Below, one piece after another: positions 23,575 to 34,620 of a stretch of DNA of 64,000 nucleotides. The DNA comes from Sophora flavescens (lineage: Eukaryota; Streptophyta; Magnoliopsida; Fabales; Fabaceae): positions 395,001 through 459,000 of the forward strand of contig CM061062.1 of NCBI GenBank assembly GCA_030762895.1, read 5' to 3'. Both the position numbers and the translations under genes were made by a program. Within the stretch, counting starts at the first letter, position 1. Each line of letters starts with the position of its first letter. A model generated the notes under the pieces. That model saw only the letters and a program-made list of their open reading frames with translations. It did no database searches and was not told the origin of the DNA.

Positions 23575-24131
23575 TATGTTTAAGACTTCTTTTAAATTCT
23601 TTCCATGAAGGAGGAAGTTTGTTAATGAGTCAGGAGACAATGATGGTTTCATCCATGTGCATTTTATGTTGTCAATAGTTATTGAGAATGCGTTCAATTT
23701 CATGCATTTTTTCCATGATAGGCATACATCAATCATCTTATAATTATTAAAACCACTAACAAGAAATGTCTTACTTGTTGCGTCTTCCATTATTTATCTT
23801 GCCTCGATTTTCTCCCATAATTCTTTGGAGGATCCAGCATTTTGATACACATCGAACAATGAGTTGGCCATGCCATTCAAATATGGCTCGTGGAAATGTA
23901 GTCATCATTATCCCACTCGTTCCTCTCACGAGTTTCATTGATGGTCTCATCTTCTCTTTCATTTGGTCTTGGTGTGTTCAACACATACGCCACCTTCAAT
24001 GTTGTAAGAAGGAAGTGCGTCTTCTTTTGCCAATGAACAAAGTTTCCAACTTCGAACCTCTCAAGTTTCACAAAGTCGGATGTCATCTCCTTCAATGTTA
24101 TAGTCATTGTTATAGAAATCGAACCTAAAAT
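23575..24131 (-). pseudogene. gag: Ty1/copia gag fragment
   Basis: Reading leftward from an ATG near 24110: MTITLKEMTSDFVKLERF, VGNFVHWQKKTHFLLTTLKVAYVL and NEWDNDDYISTSHI. Further on, in another frame, DATSKTFLVSGFNNYKMID (23735-23790). This is the UBN2/gag-polypeptide region of plant copia elements. Multiple stops and frame changes. Its upstream side is interrupted by CACTA-1: 24131 would continue at 34192. No copia protease, integrase or RT is present nearby. Confidence 0.7.
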
Positions 24132-24620
24132 CACTACAAAAAAAAGGTCATTTAGCGACCGAAAATAGTGACCGAATTTTTAGGTTCCTTTTTGCGACCG
24201 AAATAGCGACCGATTGTAGGATCTACATGAAACACTGGTTAGAGTTGAATCTGCGACCGAAATAGCGACCGAAATAGAGCGTAGCAGAGATATCGGTCGC
24301 TAAACAAAGGAAAGTAAAAGTCAGAAATTTATGAATTGTTAGCTACCGAAATGGCGACCGAATAAAATGCAACGGTCAAACTGTGTTTATATTAGCGACC
24401 GATTTATAAATCCGTCGCTAAATTTATGAATTCATGCTTTAAACTTTAATTATATTTGCGACCGATATTAATTCGGTCGCTAAAAGGCACGTTAAAAAAA
24501 TAAAATTGCGCGTGTTAGCGACCGAAATTTAAATCGGTCGCTACATTTACAAATTCAAATTAAGACTAACCATATTAGCGACCGAATTAGCGATCGAATT
24601 AATTCGGTCGCTAAAACTGA
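24132..24620 (+). repeat. 5' TIR and subterminal repeats of CACTA-1
   Basis: The TIR is followed by more than a dozen direct and inverted GCGACCGAA/TTCGGTCGC units, several in head-to-head pairs forming short hairpins (for example gcgaccgatattaattcggtcgc, with a central attaat). In CACTA elements such arrays bind the element-encoded TNPA-like protein. Confidence 0.85.
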
Positions 24621-24734
24621 AATCCCTAAATTCGACAGAACCTCCTTCTTCCTCATTTTTTCCGTCGCGTTTCTCTCTCCACCCACTGTTTCTCTCTTCT
24701 ACGGCGCGCGCTCCGGCCACCTCAACACCCCAAG

Positions 24735-25000
24735 ACACCTCCGGTCACCACCGTCATCTCCCCTCTGCTCAGGTAAGCTCTCCTCTACTCCATCTCTCTC
24801 GTCTCTGTTTCTCTCGCATATATCTCTCTCTGTCTCACTGTTTCTCTCTTCCTAGCCACGCGCTCCGCCACCACAAGCCACCTCCCGTCACCACCATCAT
24901 CCCCTCCGCTCGGTAAGCTCTCCTCTACTCCATCTCTCTCTCTGTCTCTGCTTTCTCTCGCATCTCTCTCTGCCTCACTACCATTTATGGACCAATGCCT
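24735..25000 (+). repeat. Tandem duplication in CACTA-1 leader
   Basis: Two copies of a pyrimidine-rich unit of about 125-150 bp. Both contain gccacctc(c)cgtcaccacc.tcat, then ggtaagctctcctctactcc and a ctctctctgtctct run. Each copy carries a potential 5' splice site (ggtaagct), so the duplication doubles leader-exon donors. Confidence 0.6.
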
Positions 25001-25750
25001 ACATTTTCTTTTTCTTTGTTTCCATCGATTTCTCAACTCTCATATTTGGGTTAGCAACAAAAGTTTCATAAAAGGAACATTGTGTTTGTAATCGGGGCTA
25101 ACTATTTAACATATTCTTCGATGGGGTGGAACTCGTGAATTTCTAGCCATCATTTATGATGATAATATCCTTGTTTCCATACTAGAGCTTCACAAAGCTA
25201 TGGTATGATGAATTTGAACTTGTATTTAGGCTATTTCTACTTGGAATGCTTCGCTACTGTTGTATCCCAAAAGAATCATCTATTAGGTATTGTGTGTTTT
25301 TGGAGGGTAGGCTATCATAAACAAGCGTGCCACATCCTTTCTTTTCCTCTATCCTTTACCCGGACTAGTTATTGAGGATGCATAGTTGTTTGTTCCACTC
25401 GTTCAGTTGAATCATGGTCTGTAATCCGATCGACCATAGGCCACTCGTGGTCGTCACCCCATAATATAAGTATGACCAGATGATATAGGGCTTGTGGGCT
25501 TGCTAGTATGGTGGAAAAAATTTCGCATTACAGTTCCATAATTGGAATTCAATTCAGATATTTTAGTCACTTATAATTTTTTTCCTTAATAAATGTTTGT
25601 TATCTCTGAGGGATTTGTAGATTTAAATTGCAGAGATTAATGAATGAATTATCTATCAAGGAGAATGAAAATATAAAAAGGAGAAGGATAGGATGCAAGG
25701 ACTTAAAGTTTCGAGATGGAGATAGTCTTTTTATCTGGGGATCGGGTCTA

Positions 25751-26406
25751 GGTTGTCAAACTCGAGAGTCTATTTAAACTCTCGAAGCTTCAGTAGACTC
25801 GACTTGTAAACTTGTAAGAGTTTACCTAATATTAAAAAAAAAAAAAACTACAAATGACATTTACACATAATACAAAACAAACTAGCACAACAATAATTCA
25901 ATATTTCAACTCCATAATATACCAAAGTAGCAAACCACAATAATAAAGTATGATACTCCATTATTACTAGGTAAGATCATCCATAAATTCAGAAAAACAT
26001 AACTCCCTAAAGTGAAAACATTTTAAAAAACAAGTGCTAATTTGACCTAATTGTCACATAGTATTTAGTCAAATAGTTGCTTTATTTCTTAGCTGAATAA
26101 AACAGAGCAGAAATAATACTGAAAAAGTAAAATTAACTTTATAAATTCAATATATATTGCAACATATAGGTAATGCAAATAGATTAACCAACAATATTGA
26201 ACAGAAATTTACATTTTAAGGCTTAATGTAAAATTGTAGACTTGTAAACTCGCTAGTAAAATCAAGATTTTGCCAATTTTATCAAAGTTTACTTGAACTC
26301 GTACGAGTTTACCAAAAAGAGAGTTTATATGTGAGTTAACTCATTTTTGTAACATAGGATTGTAAACTTCTTAGACTTTAAGAGTTAACTCGATAGTTTA
26401 ACAACC
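25751..26406. mobile_element. 656-bp TIR element inside CACTA-1
   Basis: Bounded by ggttgtcaaactcgag at 25751 and its imperfect inverse ctcgatagtttaacaacc ending 26406. The interior is AT-rich with degenerate inner inverted repeats (gtagactcg.cttgtaaacttgtaagagttta / aactcgtacgagtttacc) and no ORF. MITE-like. I could not settle a target site duplication, so the superfamily is open. Confidence 0.45.
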
Positions 26407-28020
26407 ACGGATACGGTGGGATACATAAAATATCATAAATAGGGCGATGATATAGCAGATATGTAGTATAACATATTGATTGTTATAGATCCCAATACTA
26501 ACATTATGTTAAACCGTTAGAGAGATTATTCAAGACCTAGATGACATAACTTGTCTGTGTAGTTATCATACATGGGTCCACGCCTTTATCCATAAATTAG
26601 TGCTTTTTGTGCACAAGAATTACTGCATTACTAATTCACAACCTACAAGAGACTGATTCACATATCTATTGTCATACCCAATTACCCATAGTTTACTTCT
26701 GAATAGAGATGAAATTTTATTAACATGAGGAAGAGTAATAAGGAGTAGGATAAGACATCTTTTGTAGCGAAATACAAAATTGGAAAGTTGGAATGGACAG
26801 TGAAACTCATTAATTTGATAGTTTTACATTCTCCTTGCATATTGAAATGAAAGAAGTCATTAATTTAATATGAGGAGAATATTTCGAGAAAGAAACAATG
26901 AATAGTTGTACTGGATTCTGTATATATAGAATAGTGATTTGATTTGAAATGACTAATTTCATTTATGCACGATAGGTCCTTGTTGTCATATTCTTCTACT
27001 CTCTGTTGGCTCCGGCTCCTCCCCTTATCCTTGCTCGGTTGTGTTTTCTCTCTCAGGTAAGTTCTCTGAACACTCAATGTAATGTATTATGTGAATTAGC
27101 GTGTTGTTTGGTAGTGGAGAGCTGAGCTCAATAGGATGTGATCTTGTCTGATTGTACGCTGATAATTTAATGTTTATGCATGTGTTTGTCAATATGTGTT
27201 GTTTGTTAGTGGAGAGCGGAGCTCAATAGGATGTGATCTTGTCTGATTGTATGCTGATAATTTAATGTTTATGCATGTGTTTGTTAATATGTGTTGTTTG
27301 TTAGTGGAGAGCGGAGCTCAATAGGATGTGATCCTGTCCGAAAGGCGGGATGCTGGTTGTGTGCTGATAATTTAGAAATTATGCATGTGTTTGACAATTA
27401 ACTGCTACTTGTTAGTGGAGAGCGGAGCTCAATAGGATGTTTGCTACAATATTTAATCTAAGTTTGTATTGATTTACGCTGTAATTTATATAAGCTCAAC
27501 AATGTTGCAATATTTATAGGTTAATGGTTTTATTTTCTTTTAGAGTTAATAATTAATTTACGAAAGCATTAGTTTCCTGTTTGAGATTCAATAGTAATGA
27601 GCATGCGTAACTTATCAAGGTATGCATGCACATTGTATTGAATCTTGAATTGTCCAAGTGGGACAGTTTGGGAAAAAACCTTTTTCACACTCGTACAATA
27701 GTCATTTCAATGTTCAAATGCCTTATATACTTGTTGAAATCTCGGTCTGATGCATTTCCTTTTGTTCTCCTGGTGCATACTTGATCGCGGTGATTCTCAC
27801 CGTGCTCGAGTCGTGTAACTTGGAGACCGATGGGAAATGCTGCCGAAATTTTGTCAAGTATAAGGTATTTGAATATGGGAATAACTATTAGTAGCCGAGT
27901 GTGGAAAAGGTTTCTTCTCGAATGGGATAGGTTCATACCTTGTCATAAGAACGAGATTGATGGAGTTATTGGAATGCACCGTAATATATAAGTGTTATTG
28001 TAGGATTGGTCAGGCTATTT
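26407..28020. other. CACTA-1 noncoding leader/intron region
   Basis: Upstream of the transposase. Contains the 95-bp tandem repeat at 27101-27450. Possible splice donor at 27057 (ctctcag|gtaagt). No ORF supported. Confidence 0.4.
27101..27450. repeat. 95-bp tandem repeat, about 3.5 copies
   Basis: The block agtggagagcggagctcaat starts at about 27113, 27208, 27303 and 27414, i.e. periods of 95, 95 and 111 bp. The longer third unit contains an extra segment near aaggcgggatgctgg. Each unit ends in ttatgcatgtgtttg. Confidence 0.85.
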
Positions 28021-28031
28021 AATTGCCAGCA

Positions 28032-31000
28032 ATGGATATTCCGGAGAATCAGAAATGGATGTATCGTAGGTTGGATCGGAATAAACGTCTTAGGGAAGAG
28101 TATAGAGTTGGAGTGGGTGAGTTTATAAAGTTTGTTGTTAGCCATGAGAGATTTATACAGCTGGGCGGTGATCAATTGAGGTGTCCTTACAAAAGATGCA
28201 AGTGTTAATCTTTCAAAAGCGTGGATGGAGTTGTAGCCGATCTTTATGAGAAGGGCTTCATGCCTGATTACTATTGGTGGAGTAACCATGGTGAGACGTT
28301 GCCTGACTTAAACCCGATTGTGGTTGAAGGTTCGTACTATGGAAGTGGTGACCGGAGGGAAGAATTGAATCCATACTAGAAGATGATAATGGATCATGCT
28401 GGACCATCGATTGGTGTTGTACTAGAAGAAGATGGGGGAGAAGATGGTGGAATGGGTTCCCAATACATAGAGGAGAATCCGAATCCCGAAGCTCAAAGAT
28501 TCTACGATATGCTGAGTGCTGCACGATCTCCATTGTGGGAAGGATGTCGGGAGTACACGGAGTTGTCGATGTGCATGGAATGGTTGAGTATCAAATCTGA
28601 CTACAATATGCAAGAAGGCTGTTTTAATCGCCTCACCAGGTCAGTGTCCAAGGCGTTGCGTAAGACAATCGGATGCCTACTAGTTTTTATCATGCTAAGA
28701 AGTCTGTGGAAAATTTGGGTCTGGGGTGTTTGAAAATTGATTGTTGCCCGAATGGATGTATGTTGTACTATAAGGATGATTCAGCGGAAAGCATAACATG
28801 TTGTCGATTTTGTGGTGCGGATCGGTATAAGACAACCACTAGGATGGGCATTGAGAAGAAGAGGTCACTAAAAAAGATGTGGTACTTTCCGCTCGTGCCA
28901 AGACTTACAAGATTGTACTCTTCGATGGCCACTGCAGCTCACATGAGGTGGCATAGTGAGCATGAGAGGGAGCAAGATATCTTGTGTCATCCATCTGATG
29001 GAGAAGCTTGGAAGCATTTTGATAGGGTTCATATGGCATTTTCGCAGGACCCTCGCAATGTCCGATTGGGGTTATCTGCTGATGGATTTAATCCTTTTGG
29101 GCAGTCTGGAAAAGCATACTCTTGTTGGCCGGTTATCCTGACTCCGTACAATCTTCCCCCGGGGATGTGCATGAAGCGGGAGTTTATGTTCCTAACAGTC
29201 ATAATTCTGGGTCCGTCTAATCCAAAAGGTAAGATTGATGTGTACTTGCAGCCGCTGATAGATGAGTTGACAATGCTGTGGAACGATGGTGTGTTGACAT
29301 ATGACGTATCTTTGAGGCAGAATTTCATCATGAAAGCAGCTTTAATGTGGACGATCAACGACTTTCCTGCTTATGGGATGATGTCGGGTTGGATGACCGC
29401 GGGGAAGCTTGGATGCCCAATATGTATGGAGCGATCGAAGTCATTCACGCTTAAACACAGTCGAAAGATCTCATATTTTGATTGTCATCGTCAATTCCTT
29501 CCGGAAGATCATCCTTATAGGCGGAACAAGAATGCATTCAAGAAGCGTTGTGCGGAGAGAACACCGCCTCCACCACGTTTGACTGGTCCTAATGTATGGC
29601 GCAGAGTACAAGATTTACCGCTCGTCCATGAAACCCAAGGAGAACATATTCTCGATTATGGCGTCAACCATAATTGGACAAAACAAAGTATATTTTGGAG
29701 GTTGCCGTATTGGAGGACGCAGCTACTCCGTCACAACATTGATGTCATGCATACCGAGAGGAATGTGTTTTTGAATGTGTTTGACACTGTGATGGACATC
29801 AAGGGGAGGACAAAGGATACAAATAAAGCCCGATTGGACCTGGGCCGACATTTGTAATCGGAAGGAGCTTGAGTTGCAAGACGGTGGTCGTGGAGACTTA
29901 TCAAACCGAAGGCAAGTTATACACTAAGCAAAGCCACGAGAAATTGGTCGTCTGTAAGTGGGTTAAAGAACTAAAGTTACCAGATGGGTATGCTTCCAAC
30001 GGGTAGATGTGTTGACATTAAGGAAGCAAAGTTACATGGAATGAAGAGTCATGATTGCCACGTGTTCATGCAACGGTTGCTTCCAATTGCGTTCGACGAT
30101 CACCGAAGCAAATTTGGAACCCACTTGTTGAGCTTAGCCACTTTTTTAGGGAGCTTACATCGATAACACTAAATGTGAATCAATTAAAGGATATGGAAGT
30201 CAAGATACCCGTTTTGTTATGTAAGCTGGAGCAAATCTTCCCGCCGAGTTTCTTTGATTCCATGGAACACCTGCCAGTTCATCTACCTTACGAAGCAAGA
30301 GTTGGTGGCCCAGTCCAATACCGCTGGATGTATCCATTTGAGAGGTAAACAACATCAACTATTTTACTTAATACATATGAAATTCACGAACACGAGAGCG
30401 TAGTTTAGCTTTCCCTAAAACTAGTAATTATTTGTATGTATCCCTCTGTAATAGGTTCCTGCACTCCCTTAAACACAAAGTCAAGAACAAGGCACGAGTG
30501 GAGGGTTCCATTTGTGAAGCATACTTAGTAGAGGAGACTTCCACTTTTTCCTCTTATTACTATCCGGACGAAGTTAACACGAGAAGGACAAGGATGCCTA
30601 GAAACGTTGATTCGGGCGAAGGATGTTCAACTAGTCCTCCTATATCAATATTCAACTATCTGGGCAGATTTAGTGTCAAATCAAAAGGATATTTCTTGGA
30701 GCAGCATGACATTAATGCTGATCATCTGTATATCCTTCAAAATTGTGAAGAGGTGGCGCCATATTTAGAGTAAGTTTCTACAACGTCTTTAATAAGTTCA
30801 ATTGACATTTATTATTATTAATCGTCCCGCTGTTAATCTCCCATATGTAGGATGTACGGCAATTTTCTAAGGGATCTCCAACCTGACATTTCAAACGATC
30901 AGGTTGATCGAGAAATTACTTCTCACTTTGCTACGTGGTTCAGTAAATATGTAGGTTAAGCATCTTCATTTTTTGAAGCATACATTTTATCTCCTTAAAT

Positions 31001-31769
31001 ATATAGCATGTATAAGAATAATATAATATTTGATTGTTTAGGTACTAGATCCAGAAAACAATGTTCAAAATCCATTGTTGACAAATTTGGCATGGGGGCC
31101 TAACAGATGGGTTACATCATGGAATACTTATATTGTAAATGGATATAAATTTAACACAAAAACATGGAATGAAGGAATGCAGACGTGTAACTATGGTGTT
31201 TGTGTGCGAGCCACTGATGGCAATGTAGAGGATGATTTCTATGGGGTTCTAACTGACATCCTTGAACTCGATTATACCGGTTTCCCCGTGATGAAATTAA
31301 TTATCTTCAAGTGTGATTGGTTTGATCCTACTCTTGATGTAGGGACAAAAATAGATAAAAATTATGGTATTGTTCAAGTTAGGCTGTCTCGAAGGTATAA
31401 TAAGGCGTACGACCCATTCATTTTTTCACAACAGGCAGAGCAGGTTTATTACTCGCCATATCCCGAAGGACATCATGGCTGGTTGGGTGTTATTAAGATA
31501 AAGTCTCGTAGTATAATTACCGATAATGTAATCAACCATCCTGAAAAGATGCTCCGTACCAAGATGATGAGTTTTCAAGACCCCACGTACCGTTGCAAAT
31601 TACGCCGGACATTATTGTTAATTCTCTGGTGGACATTTTCGAAAATGGGGAAGAAGTTGAAAGAGAGTTAATGGATCAATCCGAGTTGGACGCATCTAGC
31701 GAAGGTACATTCCGATCAAGTGATACTGATGAGAGTGAGGGTGAATTTAGTGACGGAGATTCTACTTAG
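28032..31769 (+). pseudogene. TNP2-type CACTA transposase, broken
   Basis: Would catalyse CACTA cut-and-paste transposition. Order: transposase-associated domain (RLRCPYKRCKC-type zinc motif, then KGFMPDYYWWSNHGE; about 28045-28290); Transposase_21 core with CPNGCMLYYKD, TCCRFCGADRYK, MRWHSEHE, LGLSADGFNPFG, WPVILTPYNLPPGMCMK, DVYLQPLIDELTMLW, MMSGWMTAGKLGCPICM (28680-29430); LPYWRTQLLRHNIDVMHTERN (29700-29760); DUF4218-like segment (KVKIPVLLCKLE type, IFPPSFFDSMEHLPVHL; 30060-30345); spliced exons at 30455-30769, 30851-30950 and 31042 onward with good GT-AG sites; DUF4216-like segment (DDFYGVLTDILELDYTG, VFKCDWFD type; 31150-31480). Breaks: stops near 28206 and 28377 and frame changes near 28665, 29845, 29900, 30000, 30110 and 31600. 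Final stop 31767-31769. Confidence 0.9.
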
Positions 31770-31879
31770 GTAATTTATTTATGTCATAATTCATTGTGTG
31801 AATGTCATTCTACTTATTAGGTAATTTATTTTTGTATTATTTACACTGTTGTGTAATCATATTTTCATTTTTTTCACAG

Positions 31880-33620
31880 ATGGCAGATTCCTCCAGAGGT
31901 AGGGGTCGTCGTGGAGGTCGTGCTGCGAGAGTCCCTTCGCCGGTCGACCCACAGCCTTCAGATCGAGACCACCCTACCAGCACCTCTGTTGACGGGACAC
32001 CTCAGGGTGATGGAGTTGCACCCCCCACCCATCCTCATGTGGTCGGGACACAGGCTGCACCCTCATCATCCACACCTACGACGATAGGACCGTCATCATC
32101 ATCGGGACAGGAGAGTCGTGGTCCATCCGACAGGAGGATTCTTCTTATCCCCAGGGGGGATAACGAATATGCTAATTTAATTTTTTAATATATATAAAGT
32201 ATTGTTAACTTCTATTTACTTGTTTTTAAATTTAATTATAACATTTATTAATGCTCTAATTTTGCTGCAGCTTTCTGCCCGCGAAGGGCCCTTCTGATTC
32301 GATATCGAAGATCCTGCGACGCAAGTTTGATAGTCCATGGACTACATGGAAGGCCATCCCACTGGGCCATAGGGATCAGTTGTTTCTAGAGTTTAAGGTA
32401 ACAATTTATTAAGTTTTTTAAATTAAATTTACATTATATATATGTACACACGAATTTCCTAACAACTGTAAGTTGCAGAAAGAGTATAGGTGAGACTTAG
32501 CTTTAGAGGCTCTCGTCAGGGACATATTTGAGCATAAAGGCTCACTGGTCATGAAGAATCTGATGAACAAGCTGAGGAAGGGTCAGAATAAGGGGAGGTC
32601 GGTGGATCCTGAGATCAAGAGGCAGCTGGACCAGATCTTGGGCACTCGAGAAGTTCCAGGAGATCCAGGCCACGGCTCGGCGTAATCGAAGCTTCGATGG
32701 TGGCGCATGTGCTTGGACCGGTGGGTCTAAATCAGCCGCCGCCCACCACTACGACGAGCTGGTAATACATTAAACTTTTGACTTAATATACTATTTAATT
32801 AATTAGTTTTCATTTTTAATTATTCTTATGAATTTAATATTATATTATTCGTGCAGAAAGCACGAAACAACAGGGGCCCCGACTGCTATGGAGTTGGTGG
32901 ATAGGACGATGAAGATGAAGTCGGGGACATGGGTCAACGACAAGGCCCGTAACTATGCAGTAAGCAAAAAAATAATTTAGTGTTTACTTGTAATTTATTA
33001 TAAATGATTTGTTAATATTGGATATAATTTTAACTAAATCTCTTCAACTATACTTTGTAGGTGGGCTTCAACGAGAAGAAGGACGATGCCATATCACGTG
33101 CCTCACAGTCACAAGATGAGGCTTTGACTGGTGATGGCTGCTCTCCTGTCTCCGTCGACGATAATGCCATTTATTTGGAGGTCGTCGGGGGCAGGAACAA
33201 GAAGGGGCACGTGTATGGCCTCGGACACCTGGGAGCCGAGTTCATCGCTTCATCGTCCCAAGACGCTCGCTTCTTTGCTGCGCCGATACCGTCCCTCAGG
33301 AGCAGTTCCACCAAATGCAGGACACCATCACGCAGCTGAACGCGGAGCTTCGGGAGAAGAGCGAGAGAGAGCAGCAGATGGCGAACCAGATTGCACAGTT
33401 GACTCGGGCACACCAGCAGCTGATGCAGGCGAGCATCGAGCAGGGCCAGACACTGCGGCTGGTGTTGGAGCAGATGAGGATCCAGACTCCAGTTGCTCAG
33501 GATGATGCTCTGACGGTTGTGCGCTGCTTGCCGCTCCTCTCGCTTCCGCCACCAGCCATCGATGCCGCCACTCGGCAGGACGATCGGCTAGCGAGCGGGT
33601 GGCGGTGGTACGGACGCTGA
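31880..33620 (+). pseudogene. Second CACTA gene, Transposase_24-like with coiled coil
   Basis: Multi-exon gene downstream of the transposase, the usual place of the TNPA/TNP1-like partner that binds subterminal repeats. Exon 1 (from 31880) is RG- and Ser/Pro-rich (SRGRGRRGGRAARVPSP). Exon 2 (32271-32397) gives ILRRKFDSPWTTWKAIPLG. Exon 3 (32479-32761) includes KQNKGRSVDPEIKRQLDQ-like sequence and SKSAAAHHYDEL. Exon 4 (about 32857-32958) gives VDRTMKMKSGTWVNDKARN. Exon 5 (from 33061) gives SQDEALTG and a C-terminal coiled coil (about 33300-33500, QLNAELREKSEREQQMANQ). Broken by an in-frame tga at 32491 and frame changes near 32645 and 33297. Exon 1's donor is unclear. Confidence 0.75.
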
Positions 33621-33839
33621 GGATGATTGGATTCCTCCATCTCCCCCTCATCATGACTGATTTTTTTCTCCATATTTTTGACTTTAAACGATTCTTGTAC
33701 GACATTTTAGATTATTCTTTTTATATATATTTATTCTTTCTTATGATTGTATATTTCATAAGTAATTTGGTGTGTTTTGTTAGTAAGTTTGCTAATGTTT
33801 AAAGAAAACCAGAAATAAAAATTTTATTTTAAAAATTTA

Positions 33840-34191
33840 CCAGTTTAGCGACCGAATTGGAAACCAATAATTCGGCCGCTAAACTGTATTTCACATTTAC
33901 AGATGAGGTATAGCGACCGAATATCCGTCGCTAATATAGGTTAACAATAACCAAAATTAGCAACCGATTATCGGTCGCTAGAAATGGTTACCCCAAAAAT
34001 GCGACCAACCTAATAGTGACCGATTATTATTATGTAGCGACCGAATTTACGGTCGCTAAAACCTTAGTGACCAGGTATTCAGCTACCACCATAAATCGGT
34101 CTCTGATTCGATCGCTAAAACAAATAGCGACCGATTTACATGGTTTAGCGACCGAAAATTACGGTCGCTAAACAATTGTTTTTTTGTAGTG
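33840..34191 (+). repeat. 3' TIR and subterminal repeats of CACTA-1
   Basis: About fourteen GCGACCGAA-type units in both orientations, ending in ...tttttttgtagtg. Mirrors 24132-24620. Confidence 0.85.
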
Positions 34192-34194
34192 AAT

Positions 34195-34475
34195 TGCAAG
34201 AAAAAAGGATATGAATCTGAAACAAAGAAGAGAAGAATAAAGGTAATGCACAATCTCCAAGGCATTTAAGAACATTAGGCTTTAGGTTTGATTCATTCCC
34301 ACCAATCTCTTATGTAGATTGGATGCAACAGGACATCAGCAAATCCCCTTCAGAATACAATGGATAACCTTGGTTTGGTTTGCACACCCTAAACCAAGCG
34401 TATCAACAATGACAATTCACAGAATAATAGTCTGCTTAACTCTCTCTATGCACAAGGGAGAAGTGTCTTTACTAA
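34195..34475 (-). repeat. Copia-associated LTR-like repeat, right copy
   Basis: Partner of 23165-23470 (see there). After removal of CACTA-1 it lies about 0.6 kb from the left copy, with the gag fragment between. A tatttataga box at 34490 lies just beyond it. Confidence 0.4.
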
Positions 34476-34620
34476 ATGCAGATGGTTCTATTTATAGACT
34501 AACTCATGGGTCACATGGCGAAGGAAAACAACCCTTCACAAGTTTAATTATGAAACAAAGAGGGTATTCCATCGTCGGAATCTTAATTGCTCTAGGACGC
34601 ACAGAAATACTATGCTTTTG

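Larger units (their letters stand above)
24132..34191 (+). mobile_element. CACTA (En/Spm) transposon CACTA-1, 10,060 bp
   Basis: Ends are CACTACAAAAAAAAGG at 24132 and the inverse ...TTTTTTTGTAGTG ending 34191. The 3-bp target duplication aat flanks both sides (24129-24131 and 34192-34194). Subterminal arrays of GCGACCGAA and its complement TTCGGTCGC occupy about 24155-24615 and 33845-34175. It encodes a TNP2-type transposase and a Transposase_24-type second gene on the plus strand, both broken. Length is typical of an autonomous CACTA, but it is a dead copy inserted into copia gag DNA. Confidence 0.95.

Noticed and set aside
24547..25036. Arg/Glu-rich minus-strand ORFs in CACTA-1
   Set aside because: Complement of the pyrimidine-rich transposon leader and a tandem duplication.
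33171..33705. Alternative ORFs on both strands around the second CACTA gene
   Set aside because: Shadows of the coiled-coil exon in other frames.
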